Made by a program: the position numbers and the translations under genes | Source: Kiloniellales bacterium | Lineage (GTDB): Bacteria; Pseudomonadota; Alphaproteobacteria; Kiloniellales; JAKSBE01 | Reading direction: 5' to 3' | Length of the DNA stretch: 8,566 nt | NCBI GenBank assembly: GCA_030067055.1 | Contig: JASJAL010000116.1 | Location: forward strand, 1-8,566 | Notes under the pieces: model-generated | Seen by the model: the letters and a program-made list of their open reading frames with translations, nothing else | What the model was told of the DNA's origin: nothing | Database searches by the model: none | In this document: one piece after another, positions 1-6,889 of the stretch | Layout of the letters: every line of letters starts with the position of its first letter | Numbering within the stretch: the stretch's first letter is position 1

Positions 1-222
1 GCCGTGCGGCTGGTCTCGGACTGGACCTACGCGCCCGGCACGGTCGACGGCACGCCCGCCGCCTTCGCGGGCCAGGAGGCCTACGTCACCTTCTTCGAGG
101 AGCCCGACGTGATCGACACGCCGGAGGAGAACCTGCTGATCGGGGCGGCGATCTTCCTCACCCTGGTGACGGTGATCGTCCTGTCCCTCACCACCGGCGC
201 CAACTTCACCTCCGGCCGGTGA
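1..222 (+). CDS. 3' end of a gene for a protein with a C-terminal membrane anchor, function unknown
   Basis: The reading frame is open from the first base of the window to a TGA stop, so the gene begins upstream and only about 73 C-terminal residues are visible. The visible part is a polar, acidic segment (including VTFFEEPDVIDTPEEN) followed by one strongly hydrophobic stretch, LLIGAAIFLTLVTVIVLSL, and a short polar tail ending TSGR. This looks like a single C-terminal transmembrane helix. The GTG at position 4 is internal to the open frame and there is no reason to treat it as a start. I do not recognise the family. The next gene on the same strand starts 73 nt downstream, so the two could share a transcript. 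Confidence 0.7.
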   Translation, partial: AVRLVSDWTYAPGTVDGTPAAFAGQEAYVTFFEEPDVIDTPEENLLIGAAIFLTLVTVIVLSLTTGANFTSGR

Positions 223-295
223 CCCGGGCGCCGCTTGCCGCGGTCTTTGCTCCGGCGCTGGACAGGGCCGCCGCCTGCCCGCTAAGCAGGGCGAC

Positions 296-796
296 ATGGG
301 TTCGGACGAAGCCATGAGGCGTGAACCGCAAACGACGGAAGTGCCGTCGGGCGCCGCCTGGGGCGGACCCGGCGCGGTCTTCGGCCGTCTGGCCGGCCGC
401 TGGCAGATCTCCCGCCGCATCGCGCCGGACGGCAGCCTGCAGGGGCAGGCGCTCTTCGCGCCCGACGGGGCAGGCGGGCTGGCCTACCGGGAGGCCGGCA
501 CGCTGCGCCTTGCCGGCGGCTTCACGGCGCCGGCCGAGCGGCGCTACCGTTTCCGGCCCCGGAAGGACGGCTTTGCGGTCGACTTCGCCGAGACCCCGCC
601 GCGGCTCTTCCACGAGGTCGCCCTCGAGGCGGTCCGGGACGGCCGGCTGCGCGGCCGGGCCCGGCACCTTTGCGCCGAGGACCTCTACCTCACGAGCTAC
701 GCCTTCCTGCCTGACAGCCGCTTCGTCGTCCGCCATCGGGTCCGGGGCCCACGCAAGGCCTACAGCCTGACCACCTGGTACCGGCGCTGCGGCTGA
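296..796 (+). CDS. DUF6314 family protein
   Basis: This is a 166-residue soluble protein with no signal peptide or membrane segment. It matches the pattern I associate with DUF6314: an early GRWQISRRI segment (about residues 34-42), a GLAYREAGTLRL strand pair (about 61-72), ERRYRFRPRK (about 80-89), a histidine/cysteine stretch RHLCAEDLYLTSY (about 122-134) and a closing GPRKAYSLTTWYRR (about 151-164). The alternating short beta segments suggest a small lipocalin-like barrel, which is inference. The biochemical role of the family is not known to me. The start at 296 has only a weak GCAGGG sequence ahead of it. A second in-frame ATG at 314 would shorten the protein by six residues and cannot be excluded. 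The gene converges on the OmpA-family gene, with 50 nt between the two stop codons. Confidence 0.85.
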   Translation: MGSDEAMRREPQTTEVPSGAAWGGPGAVFGRLAGRWQISRRIAPDGSLQGQALFAPDGAGGLAYREAGTLRLAGGFTAPAERRYRFRPRKDGFAVDFAETPPRLFHEVALEAVRDGRLRGRARHLCAEDLYLTSYAFLPDSRFVVRHRVRGPRKAYSLTTWYRRCG

Positions 797-800
797 CCGG

Positions 801-839
801 GGCAGCTCGGGCTGCCGCCCCAGCCCTCCGCGAGGGCTG
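801..839. terminator. two tandem hairpins between convergent genes
   Basis: Two small perfect hairpins sit back to back between the stops of the convergent DUF6314 and OmpA-family genes. The first is GGCAGC-TCGG-GCTGCC (801-816). The second is CAGCCCTC-CGC-GAGGGCTG (821-839), an 8-bp stem with a 3-nt loop. The position suits a bidirectional terminator. Neither strand has a real T-run after the stem, so intrinsic termination is uncertain. Confidence 0.4.
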
Positions 840-846
840 AAGCCCT

Positions 847-1830
847 CTACTGTGTCGTCGCCGCGGTGGTCGGGACCGGCTTGGTGACCAGGCCGCGGAC
901 CACGATCTCGACCCGGCGGTTGGCCGCCTCGCGGACGCCGTCGGGAGTCCGGACCGCGGGGTTGTCCTCGCCCTTGGCCTCCAGCTCCAGCTTGTCGATC
1001 TCGCCCACGTTCATGCCCTGGCGCACCAGCTCGGCACGCACCGTCTGGGCCCGGGTCTCGGAGAGCTTGATGTTGTAGTCGGTCGGCCCGGAGCGGTCGG
1101 CGTGGCCCTCGACGAAGAGGACGATGTCGCGCATGTCGCCCATCTGGCCGACCAGGGCGTCGATCCGGGCCTGGGACTCGGTGGTGATCGAGGCCTGGTT
1201 CCAGCCGAAGTAGACCACGGTGCGGGCGATCTCCTCTCCGACGGTGAACTTCGGCCCGGCGGCGACCGTCTTCTGGGGCGCCTCCGGTGCCGGTGCCGGG
1301 GTGGCGGCGGCGACCTGCTTCGGCGCCATGGCCGTCTCCAGCTTGGCCAGGGCGGCCTCGAACTGGCCGCGGCAGGCGGCGATGTGGTCCGGCTGGTGGC
1401 CTTCCTCCTGCTGCTCGACCCAGCAGTCGTACTTGGCCTGGGCCTCGGCGGCGAGCTCCGGCGCCCGCTCGCGGCCGCCGCCGTCGAGGGCGGTGACCAG
1501 CTTGCCGCGGGCCGCGACCAGGTCCGGCCGGTGGACCTCGGCGATGTTCCAGTCGGCCGGGTCCTCGGGCTCGACCGCCTGGCCCTCGTTGGCGCGCAGG
1601 GCCTTCTGGGCGAAGACCTCGGCGTCGGGCCAGTCGTTCATCTCCTCGGCCTCGTAGAGCGTGAAGGCCTTGTAGTCGGCCGCCAGCTCCTGGCTGAAGG
1701 AGCCGCCCGCGGCGTCGATCTTGTCGACCTCCTGATAGCTGGTATAGGGCAGGATGGAATCCGCCAGGGCCAGGGACCCGGCCAGGACCAGGGTGACGGG
1801 CAGGCTGTAGATAAGCGCTTGTCTTAACAC
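847..1830 (-). CDS. OmpA-family peptidoglycan-binding envelope protein
   Basis: Predicted cell-envelope protein of 327 residues from a GTG start at 1830. An N-terminal hydrophobic segment (LIYSLPVTLVLAGSLALA, about residues 6-23) ends in ALA-DS, a plausible signal peptidase I site. The sequence reads LAGS where a lipoprotein would have LAGC, so a lipid anchor is not supported. Residues about 45-165 are charged and helix-rich, with two cysteines (C136, C153) that could form a disulfide. A Pro/Ala linker (about 171-190) leads to an OmpA C-terminal domain (about 203-312). GHAD (D245) and LSETRA (R260) have the 15-residue spacing of the Asp/Arg pair that binds diaminopimelate in peptidoglycan. 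The GTG start is preferred because AGAGAGGA lies 8 nt upstream. The ATG at 1875 adds 15 polar residues, lacks a ribosome site and overlaps a possible -10 box. The protein probably tethers the outer envelope to the cell wall. Confidence 0.88.
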   Translation of the reverse strand: MLRQALIYSLPVTLVLAGSLALADSILPYTSYQEVDKIDAAGGSFSQELAADYKAFTLYEAEEMNDWPDAEVFAQKALRANEGQAVEPEDPADWNIAEVHRPDLVAARGKLVTALDGGGRERAPELAAEAQAKYDCWVEQQEEGHQPDHIAACRGQFEAALAKLETAMAPKQVAAATPAPAPEAPQKTVAAGPKFTVGEEIARTVVYFGWNQASITTESQARIDALVGQMGDMRDIVLFVEGHADRSGPTDYNIKLSETRAQTVRAELVRQGMNVGEIDKLELEAKGEDNPAVRTPDGVREAANRRVEIVVRGLVTKPVPTTAATTQ

Positions 1831-1838
1831 GATGGCTT

Positions 1839-1846
1839 TCCTCTCT
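1839..1846 (-). promoter_or_regulatory. ribosome binding site deciding the GTG start of the OmpA-family gene
   Basis: Read on the minus strand, AGAGAGGA ends 8 nt before the GTG at 1830. The alternative ATG at 1875 has no purine-rich sequence at a suitable distance. This favours the shorter protein, whose N-terminus then looks like an ordinary signal peptide. Confidence 0.55.
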
Positions 1847-1870
1847 TCGAAAGCGCCGCCTATGCCGTTG

Positions 1871-1876
1871 ATCATA
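1871..1876 (-). promoter_or_regulatory. possible -10 element of the OmpA-family gene
   Basis: TATGAT (minus strand) matches the sigma-70 -10 consensus in five of six bases and would start a transcript with a leader of about 30-35 nt before the GTG at 1830. No convincing -35 is found: the hexamer 17 bp upstream reads GTCCTC. The element overlaps the alternative ATG at 1875. Tentative. Confidence 0.25.
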
Positions 1877-1954
1877 CCAAGGTCGCGGCGGCCGAGGACC
1901 GGCCCGCGCCAGGAGTTGCAGAAAACACACAGCGCCGCTCCGGCCGTAGAAATA

Positions 1955-1990
1955 GGAAACGCGCGCCGAGGGGGGACGACGCGCGTTTCC
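1955..1990 (-). terminator. perfect 11-bp inverted repeat, probable terminator after the barrel gene
   Basis: GGAAACGCGCG (1955-1965) and CGCGCGTTTCC (1980-1990) are perfect reverse complements around a 14-nt loop. On the minus strand the stem is followed by TATTTCTACGG, a modest T-rich tail. It lies about 130 nt past the stop of the beta-barrel gene and about 125 nt before the start of the OmpA-family gene, so it would separate the two transcripts. A protein-binding operator of the OmpA-family gene is an alternative reading. Confidence 0.5.
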
Positions 1991-2120
1991 AGGACGATCG
2001 CCAGGTTGGGGAGCGAGCGTCCCTTTCTCGTGATCGTGTCGTACCGCTCCTTTCTTGTCGTTGCCTCCAGTCCGGTCGGACCCCTTGGCCGCGCGCCCTC
2101 GGCGCCCCGGGACGCGGCGC

Positions 2121-4376
2121 TCAGAACTTCCTGCGCACCTCGAAGCGGACTCCCTTGCTGTCGGCGGCGTTTTGCAGGATCTGGTAGGTGGCGTCGGCGC
2201 GGATCAGCCAGGCCCTGCTGATCGGAAGTTGATAGCGGATCCCGAAGCCGTACTGCGGGTCCTCGGCGCCGGCCACCGGGTCGTCGAAGGGCTGGACCAT
2301 GGCGATCTCGAAGACGATCTGCTGGTCCAGGTCGAAGAGGTACTGCAGGCCCAGCGCGCCGCCCCAGGTGTTGGAGCCGGTGTCGTCCAGCTTCGGGAAG
2401 CCGGTCAGGGCGTCGGTCTCGAAGTTGATGCCGACGTTCTTGAGGATGCCTTCGTCCTCGACCAGCGGCTGCGGCGTGTTGCGGCCGAAGAAGAAGTTGG
2501 CATAGGGGATCAGGGTGCTGGGCAGGCCCGAGATCAAGCTGTTCTCAGAGATGATCGCGAAGCCGTCGACGTTCTGGTTGTTGTTGTCGCCGCCGACCTC
2601 GAGGCCCAGGACGTTGGTGAAGTTCCAGAACACCCGGGTCGAGTTCGACAGCGTGTTGGCGTAGCGCCGGGAGTAGGCGGCGGTCAGGAAGTGGGCGAGC
2701 AGGCCGTCCCGCTCGTTGTAGCCGTGCAGGGCGCCGTAGCCGAGCTCCCAGTAGCCGTCCAGGGCGTCGAGGAAGGCGGTCACGCCGTAGGCGTTGACGT
2801 TATTGTTCTCCAGCTTGCCCTCGTCGTTCAAGACGCCCGGATTGGTCACGTCGTTGATGGCGCCGAAGAAGGTGACGTCGAAGTTGGAGATGTCCAGGTC
2901 GGGCGAGTTCTGCGCCGGGATGGAGATCGCGCCGCCGGCGATGAAGTCGTCGGCCCAGATGCCGTTCTGCAGGAACAGCGGGAAGAGGCCGACGGTGATC
3001 GGCAGGTCGAAGTCCTGGTATTCGTTGCTGAGCCCGGCCCAGATGGCGCCGATGTCGCCCTCGAAGAACAGGCTCTGCGGCTCCCAGTCGAACTCCTTGT
3101 TCAGGCTCTTGTCTGCGCCGTCGCCGGCGAACTCGTAGCGGGTGAACTCGGCACCGTCCTGGAGCGGCTGGAAGAAGGCGTGAATCCGCTCGGTGCCTGT
3201 GATCTTGAAGTCGATGTCGATGTTGATGCGGGTCGCGACCTGGGAGAGCTCCTGGCCGTTGTTGTCGTTGTAGGCGACCGCGGTGCGAGAATCGCCGTAG
3301 ACGGCGAGGCCTGGAATCAGCGGGTTCTTGACGCCGAAGACCGTGGCGCTCTCGTCGTATTCGCCCTCGGTGTACTGCTTGCGGCCCAGCTCGATGGGCG
3401 GCCGCGGCGGCTCGACCTCGGTCTTGCCGCCGTAGATGTCGACCTGTCCGTCGGCGTTGTACTCCTTGCTGTACTCCGGATCGGCGCCGAAGTGATCCTT
3501 GCTGGTATCGTCCAGGCGCTTGACGCCCGGCGAGGCCTCGAAGGCCTTTTCGGCTTCCCCAGCTTCACCAGATTCTCCGGCTTCTGCGGCTTCTCCTGCT
3601 TCGCCGCTGACAGGACCGCCGACCAGGGCGAACTGCCGGGTGAAGTCGGCCGGACCCCGGCGCCGCGGCTGGTCGTCGGTTGCCTCGGGGGTCGGCCCGG
3701 CAGGGGCGGCTAGCCGATCCTCGCGATCGGAAGTTTCCTCTGGCGAAAGATAGTCGGCGACCAGCGCCCGGGCCTTCGCGAAGATGCCCTGACTTTCTTT
3801 TGCGGACTCTTCCGCGGGCAGCGCCTCGGCCCCGGCGTGATCCTCGGAGGGCTCCGCCTGGGCCGTGGCGGTGGACTCTGCGGCCGCCGGCACTTCGGCT
3901 GCCGGCGCTTCGGTCGGGGCGGGGGACCGGGCAGGCTCGGCCGGGGCTGCGGTCTCCGGCCGCTCGGTCGTCGTTGTCTTGGTCTGAACCTGGACCTCGG
4001 GAGGCTCGATGGAGGCAGTGGCTGACGGCGTCTCGATCTGAACCGGGATCTCGATGGGCTCGGCCGGTGCCGCGGTCACCGGCTCCCGGACCGTCGGTTC
4101 CAGCGGGAGCTTGCCCCGGTAGGCAGGCGACTCGGCCGCATCGTCGTCGCCTGCGGCCACCTCGGCCCTCGCGGCGGCGGAGCGGCCGTCCGGAAGCGTC
4201 GACCAGAGGTCCAGGTTGCCGCTTCCCGAGGCCGCAATCTGCAGGTCGGCGCCCGCGGCCGGATTGGATGCCGGTCCGGCGCCGGCCACGAAGCCGCCGG
4301 CGGCGAGTGCGATGGTGGCCAAGGCGGTGGCGCTCGCAGTCCTGTAGCGCATGTGCCCTCGTTGCTCCCTTGTCAT
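2121..4376 (-). CDS. outer-membrane beta-barrel protein with long Pro/Ala/Glu-rich N-terminal extension
   Basis: Predicted outer-membrane protein of 751 residues. A signal peptide occupies about residues 9-43 (hydrophobic core ATALATIALAAGGFVAGA). Residues about 60-280 are low-complexity, rich in Pro, Ala, Glu and Thr, ending in a Gly-Glu-Ala repeat (257-278). Residues about 311-751 look like a beta-barrel: alternating hydrophobic and polar strands with Asp/Asn-rich turns (AVAYNDNNGQ, VGGDNNNQN), aromatic girdle residues, and a terminal strand GVRFEVRRKF ending in phenylalanine, the usual BAM signal. No cysteine was seen. At about 440 residues the barrel could hold roughly 14-18 strands, smaller than MtrB-type conduits. 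A second ATG at 4352 (residue 9), with GAGG 4 nt upstream, gives a more standard signal peptide; the ATG at 4376 has GGGGAG about 10 nt upstream. The gene follows the cytochrome gene by 148 nt on the same strand. I do not recognise a named family, and the substrate is unknown. Confidence 0.8.
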   Translation of the reverse strand: MTREQRGHMRYRTASATALATIALAAGGFVAGAGPASNPAAGADLQIAASGSGNLDLWSTLPDGRSAAARAEVAAGDDDAAESPAYRGKLPLEPTVREPVTAAPAEPIEIPVQIETPSATASIEPPEVQVQTKTTTTERPETAAPAEPARSPAPTEAPAAEVPAAAESTATAQAEPSEDHAGAEALPAEESAKESQGIFAKARALVADYLSPEETSDREDRLAAPAGPTPEATDDQPRRRGPADFTRQFALVGGPVSGEAGEAAEAGESGEAGEAEKAFEASPGVKRLDDTSKDHFGADPEYSKEYNADGQVDIYGGKTEVEPPRPPIELGRKQYTEGEYDESATVFGVKNPLIPGLAVYGDSRTAVAYNDNNGQELSQVATRINIDIDFKITGTERIHAFFQPLQDGAEFTRYEFAGDGADKSLNKEFDWEPQSLFFEGDIGAIWAGLSNEYQDFDLPITVGLFPLFLQNGIWADDFIAGGAISIPAQNSPDLDISNFDVTFFGAINDVTNPGVLNDEGKLENNNVNAYGVTAFLDALDGYWELGYGALHGYNERDGLLAHFLTAAYSRRYANTLSNSTRVFWNFTNVLGLEVGGDNNNQNVDGFAIISENSLISGLPSTLIPYANFFFGRNTPQPLVEDEGILKNVGINFETDALTGFPKLDDTGSNTWGGALGLQYLFDLDQQIVFEIAMVQPFDDPVAGAEDPQYGFGIRYQLPISRAWLIRADATYQILQNAADSKGVRFEVRRKF
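3543..3608 (-). repeat. degenerate GEA/GES-coding repeat inside the barrel gene
   Basis: This stretch encodes residues 257-278 of the barrel protein, a run of Gly-Glu-Ala, Ala-Glu-Ala and Gly-Glu-Ser units. At DNA level it is a diverged short tandem repeat around GGAGAAGC or GAAGCC, with visibly lower GC and more A/T third positions than the rest of the gene. The repeat sits at the junction between the low-complexity extension and the barrel. Copy number could vary between strains by slippage in multiples of three, which is inference. Confidence 0.6.
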
Positions 4377-4524
4377 CGGGGATTTCGCTCCCCTGGTTTG
4401 TGGCCCTCGCAGTCCTTGCGATCCGGCCTCGGTTTCGTTTCTTGGGACGTGCGCCCGGGTGGGGCGGACCCGGACGCGGGTGGGTTCGCGTCGCGGATCC
4501 GCCGCCCTGGGCCTTGCGGCAGCC

Positions 4525-6360
4525 TTAGTTCACTTCGAACTCAACGCTGTAGACGTGGAAGTCCATCATGTTCTCGTTCATCCGCTGCTCCATCTCCTTA
4601 GTCGCCTCGACGAAGCGCATGAAGTAGATCGGCTCGGCGCGGCTCCGCATGCGGAAGGCAAGGCGGTACTTGCCCGGCTTCTTGATGAGATCGCCGGGTA
4701 CGTCGTAGCTGGCGGTCTCTTCTCCGAGCGGCGGCAGGGAGTGGTTCTCCATGCGAACCAGCGGCGGATGGTTGAGGATGCTGGTCGGCACCTGCGGCGG
4801 GCGCAGATGGGGCAGCGGATCGACGTCGAAGTTCACCGGCAGGTACATCTCGCGGTCGGTGCCCTTGACGTTGGTGGTGATGAACTTGGTCTGGAAGTTG
4901 ACCAGTTGCTGGTCGGTGGAGATGTTGCCGGCCGCGACCTCCAGGCTGTGCAGGTCGGCCATGTCACCGTTCTTGTCGACGTAGCCCGATTCCCAGATGT
5001 TCTTCCCGTCTGGGTCGAGCAGGGCGACGTTGACCCAGATCTGCGGCTGGGCGCCCAGGGAGCCTGACGGCAGGTTGTGACCGGAGTTCAGGTTCTTGAT
5101 CTTGTAGGAGAACTCCAGGTTCTCGCCGACTTCGGGATCGCTGGCGAAGAAGGGCCCGTCGACGTGGCTGCCGTTCTCCATGACCTGGTGTCGCAGGGCG
5201 CGCCGCTCGGCCAGCTTTTCGAAGTTCTCCTCGATCACGATCCAGGCTTCCTCACGGTCGGCCGGATCTGCCCAGGCCTCCGGGAAGTCGACCTCGATCA
5301 GGCCGTCGGCGACCTGGTCCTCGAACTCGACCGAACCCCAGCCGGCCCGCCAGTCGAACTGCATCCATTCCCTGATGGTCCAGACCTGCGCATTCTTGTT
5401 GTGCGGGAAGATTCCGGGATGGGCGATCGAATAGCCGGGGCCGATGAAGCGGTGGTCGGCGTGCTTCCGGCCGGGGTTGATCTCGCGGCCACCGACAATG
5501 GCCGAAGGTGCTGTGGCGTAGCCGCTCGGCTTTCCGGGCTCCTTGCCCATGTGGCAGTCCTGGCAGGTGATGCCGGCCTCGCGGGCCGGGCTGTCGCGAT
5601 ACTGTTCCCAGACGATCTCGAGCTTGATGCCGAGGTTGACCGCGACCTGGTGGCAGCTGACGCAGAACTCGGACTTGCTGATCTGGTCGAACTTGACCAT
5701 GCCGCCGTGGATCTCGTTGCCGCGCTCGCCTTCTTTGGTCGCGACGGTATAGGTCTCCTTGTTGTCGATGACCTCATCGATCACGCTCTTCTCGCCGCTG
5801 CCGTAAATCGGCTCGTAGATCTTGCCCGGCACGATGCGGCGCTCGCCGTTGACCTTGCCGTACTCCTGGTTCACCCGGTGGCAGGTGATGCAGGTCACGC
5901 CCTCGCGGGAGACCTGGGAGCGCTCCCACAGCGGCATGTCGCGCGGCTCGCCCAGCTGCGTGCCGACCTGGGCGTGACAGCGGACGCAGAAGCTGCCGAC
6001 CGTGCCTTGCGTCAGGTCCTGAAACTTCTGCTCGAACTTGTGGAACATCGGCGAGATCGAGGCGTAGGCGTGCTGCGAGGACGACCACTCGTAATAGATC
6101 TGCTCGTGACACTCGCCGCACTCCGCGGCGGTCGGGTACAGGGTCTCGTCATAGAGGTCGGTGTGGGCCTCGTCGCCGTCCTGGTCCTCTGCCGCGGCCT
6201 CGGTCTTCTCCGTGGCCTGGGTGGCTTCTGCCCGGACCTCGTCGATGGCCGACGCACTTGCGAGCGCGAACACCAACGCCAAAGCGGCAAGGAAGTGCCA
6301 GGGCGCACGCAGCGTTTGCCCTGGCAGGCAAGTAATCGGACCCAGAGGTAATACCTTCAT
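4525..6360 (-). CDS. exported pentaheme c-type cytochrome
   Basis: Predicted periplasmic or secreted electron-transfer protein of 611 residues. A signal peptide with a hydrophobic core (FLAALALVFALASASA) ends near residue 38. Five CxxCH heme-attachment motifs follow: CGECH (81-85), CVRCH (125-129), CITCH (157-161), CVSCH (233-237) and CQDCH (266-270). All ten cysteines of the mature protein lie in these motifs. Extra histidines (SQHAY, NEIHGG, RKHADH) are candidate distal ligands. The arrangement resembles multiheme proteins of the cytochrome c554 type. Residues about 280-611 carry no heme motif and include NSGHNLPSGS (about 425-434), a pattern I recall from the C-terminal beta-domains of such proteins. 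The start at 6360 is chosen for its strong GGGAGGAAA site; the frame stays open to 6408 without comparable support. It heads a likely two-gene unit with the barrel gene. Heme attachment would need cytochrome c maturation genes elsewhere. The electron donor and acceptor are unknown. Confidence 0.9.
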   Translation of the reverse strand: MKVLPLGPITCLPGQTLRAPWHFLAALALVFALASASAIDEVRAEATQATEKTEAAAEDQDGDEAHTDLYDETLYPTAAECGECHEQIYYEWSSSQHAYASISPMFHKFEQKFQDLTQGTVGSFCVRCHAQVGTQLGEPRDMPLWERSQVSREGVTCITCHRVNQEYGKVNGERRIVPGKIYEPIYGSGEKSVIDEVIDNKETYTVATKEGERGNEIHGGMVKFDQISKSEFCVSCHQVAVNLGIKLEIVWEQYRDSPAREAGITCQDCHMGKEPGKPSGYATAPSAIVGGREINPGRKHADHRFIGPGYSIAHPGIFPHNKNAQVWTIREWMQFDWRAGWGSVEFEDQVADGLIEVDFPEAWADPADREEAWIVIEENFEKLAERRALRHQVMENGSHVDGPFFASDPEVGENLEFSYKIKNLNSGHNLPSGSLGAQPQIWVNVALLDPDGKNIWESGYVDKNGDMADLHSLEVAAGNISTDQQLVNFQTKFITTNVKGTDREMYLPVNFDVDPLPHLRPPQVPTSILNHPPLVRMENHSLPPLGEETASYDVPGDLIKKPGKYRLAFRMRSRAEPIYFMRFVEATKEMEQRMNENMMDFHVYSVEFEVN

Positions 6361-6362
6361 GG

Positions 6363-6371
6363 TTTCCTCCC
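6363..6371 (-). promoter_or_regulatory. strong ribosome binding site of the cytochrome gene
   Basis: On the minus strand GGGAGGAAA stands just ahead of the ATG at 6360, with GGAGG 5 nt from the start codon. It is the best Shine-Dalgarno match in the window and fixes the cytochrome start 16 codons inside the longest open frame. Confidence 0.75.
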
Positions 6372-6606
6372 AAGCTCGCGTCTGCCTGCGACGCGTTTTC
6401 AAAAGCAATTGTGGCGAACCGCCTCGAGCGCCGATTCGCGCTTGAATAGGAACGACTTAACCTCGCTTACCTCACGTGACATGGGTGCAACATTCAGTCG
6501 CAAATCCTGTGGTGCCCCTGTGTCAGACGGATCTCGGGGCCGTGGCGCAAGTCCAAGGTGGCTGCGCGCTCCAGTGGTTAAAAAGCGTCAAGAAACGGCC
6601 GTTCGT

Positions 6607-6661
6607 ACACACACGGAACCCGGGCCGGCCCGCGTGCAGGCTGCGACAATTCTGTGTGTGT
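6607..6661. repeat. inverted repeat with CA/TG arms around a GC palindrome
   Basis: The left arm ACACACACGGA (6607-6617) pairs with the right arm TCTGTGTGTGT (6651-6661) over 11 positions, one of them a G-T wobble. The 33-nt loop contains the palindrome CGGGCCGGCCCG (6621-6632). It could be a structured RNA leader, a small RNA or a protein-binding site. Nothing in the sequence decides between these. Confidence 0.45.
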
Positions 6662-6889
6662 CTTGGGGTCGGTCGTGGGACGTCCTGACTCCGAGGATCG
6701 AAAAGCATAGTCCTTGCGCCGGTCTGGCGGAAAAATCGGCGCGACGGATTCGTTCGCGATGTTCAGCGCCTCGGGGCGCGGCAAGACCTGCCACAAAATG
6801 AACGAAGATCGTGGTCAAGAAGGCGATCGCGGAGGTCAGCCGAGACTGTCTTCCTTGGAATTACTTCAACGACAGAGGCGCAGCGAAAG

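Larger units (their letters stand above)
6361..6889. other. 529-nt divergent intergenic region, non-coding
   Basis: This lies between the divergent cytochrome (-) and four-helix membrane protein (+) genes. It is less GC-rich than its surroundings. Open frames inside it overlap one another on both strands, have no ribosome sites and give arginine/serine-rich translations of no recognisable family, so I call none of them. It must hold both promoters, but I could not pick a convincing -35/-10 pair for either. It contains a 10-bp palindrome AACGGCCGTT (6594-6603), a 12-bp palindrome CGGGCCGGCCCG (6621-6632) and a longer inverted repeat (6607-6661). No clear FNR-type TTGAT-N4-ATCAA site was seen. 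Confidence 0.6.

Noticed and set aside
227..290. Dyads after the first gene (GCGCCG/CGGCGC and CCTGC/GCAGG) as a terminator
   Set aside because: Short stems with large loops and no T-run, at a frequency expected by chance at this GC content.
206..1930. Long minus-strand open frame (574 codons) covering both the DUF6314 and OmpA-family genes
   Set aside because: The translation is Arg/Pro/Gly-rich with no domain, typical of an out-of-frame reading of GC-rich coding DNA. The OmpA domain is in another frame and the DUF6314 gene is on the opposite strand.
2055..3713. Plus-strand open frame (552 codons) antisense to the barrel gene
   Set aside because: Valine/glutamate/alanine-rich translation with no signal or motif; the minus strand encodes a coherent barrel ending in phenylalanine.
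4455..4473. Small dyad (CCGGGT/ACCCGG, 7-nt loop) between cytochrome and barrel genes as a terminator
   Set aside because: Only 6 bp and no T-run on the minus strand, so it is too weak to argue that the two genes are separate units.
5077..6351. Plus-strand open frame (424 codons) antisense to the cytochrome gene
   Set aside because: The minus strand carries five CxxCH motifs, a signal peptide and a strong ribosome site. The antisense reading is a by-product of GC-biased codons.
6409..6801. Plus-strand open frame in the divergent intergenic region
   Set aside because: No ribosome site, Arg/Ser-rich composition, overlapping open frames on the other strand, and no recognisable family.
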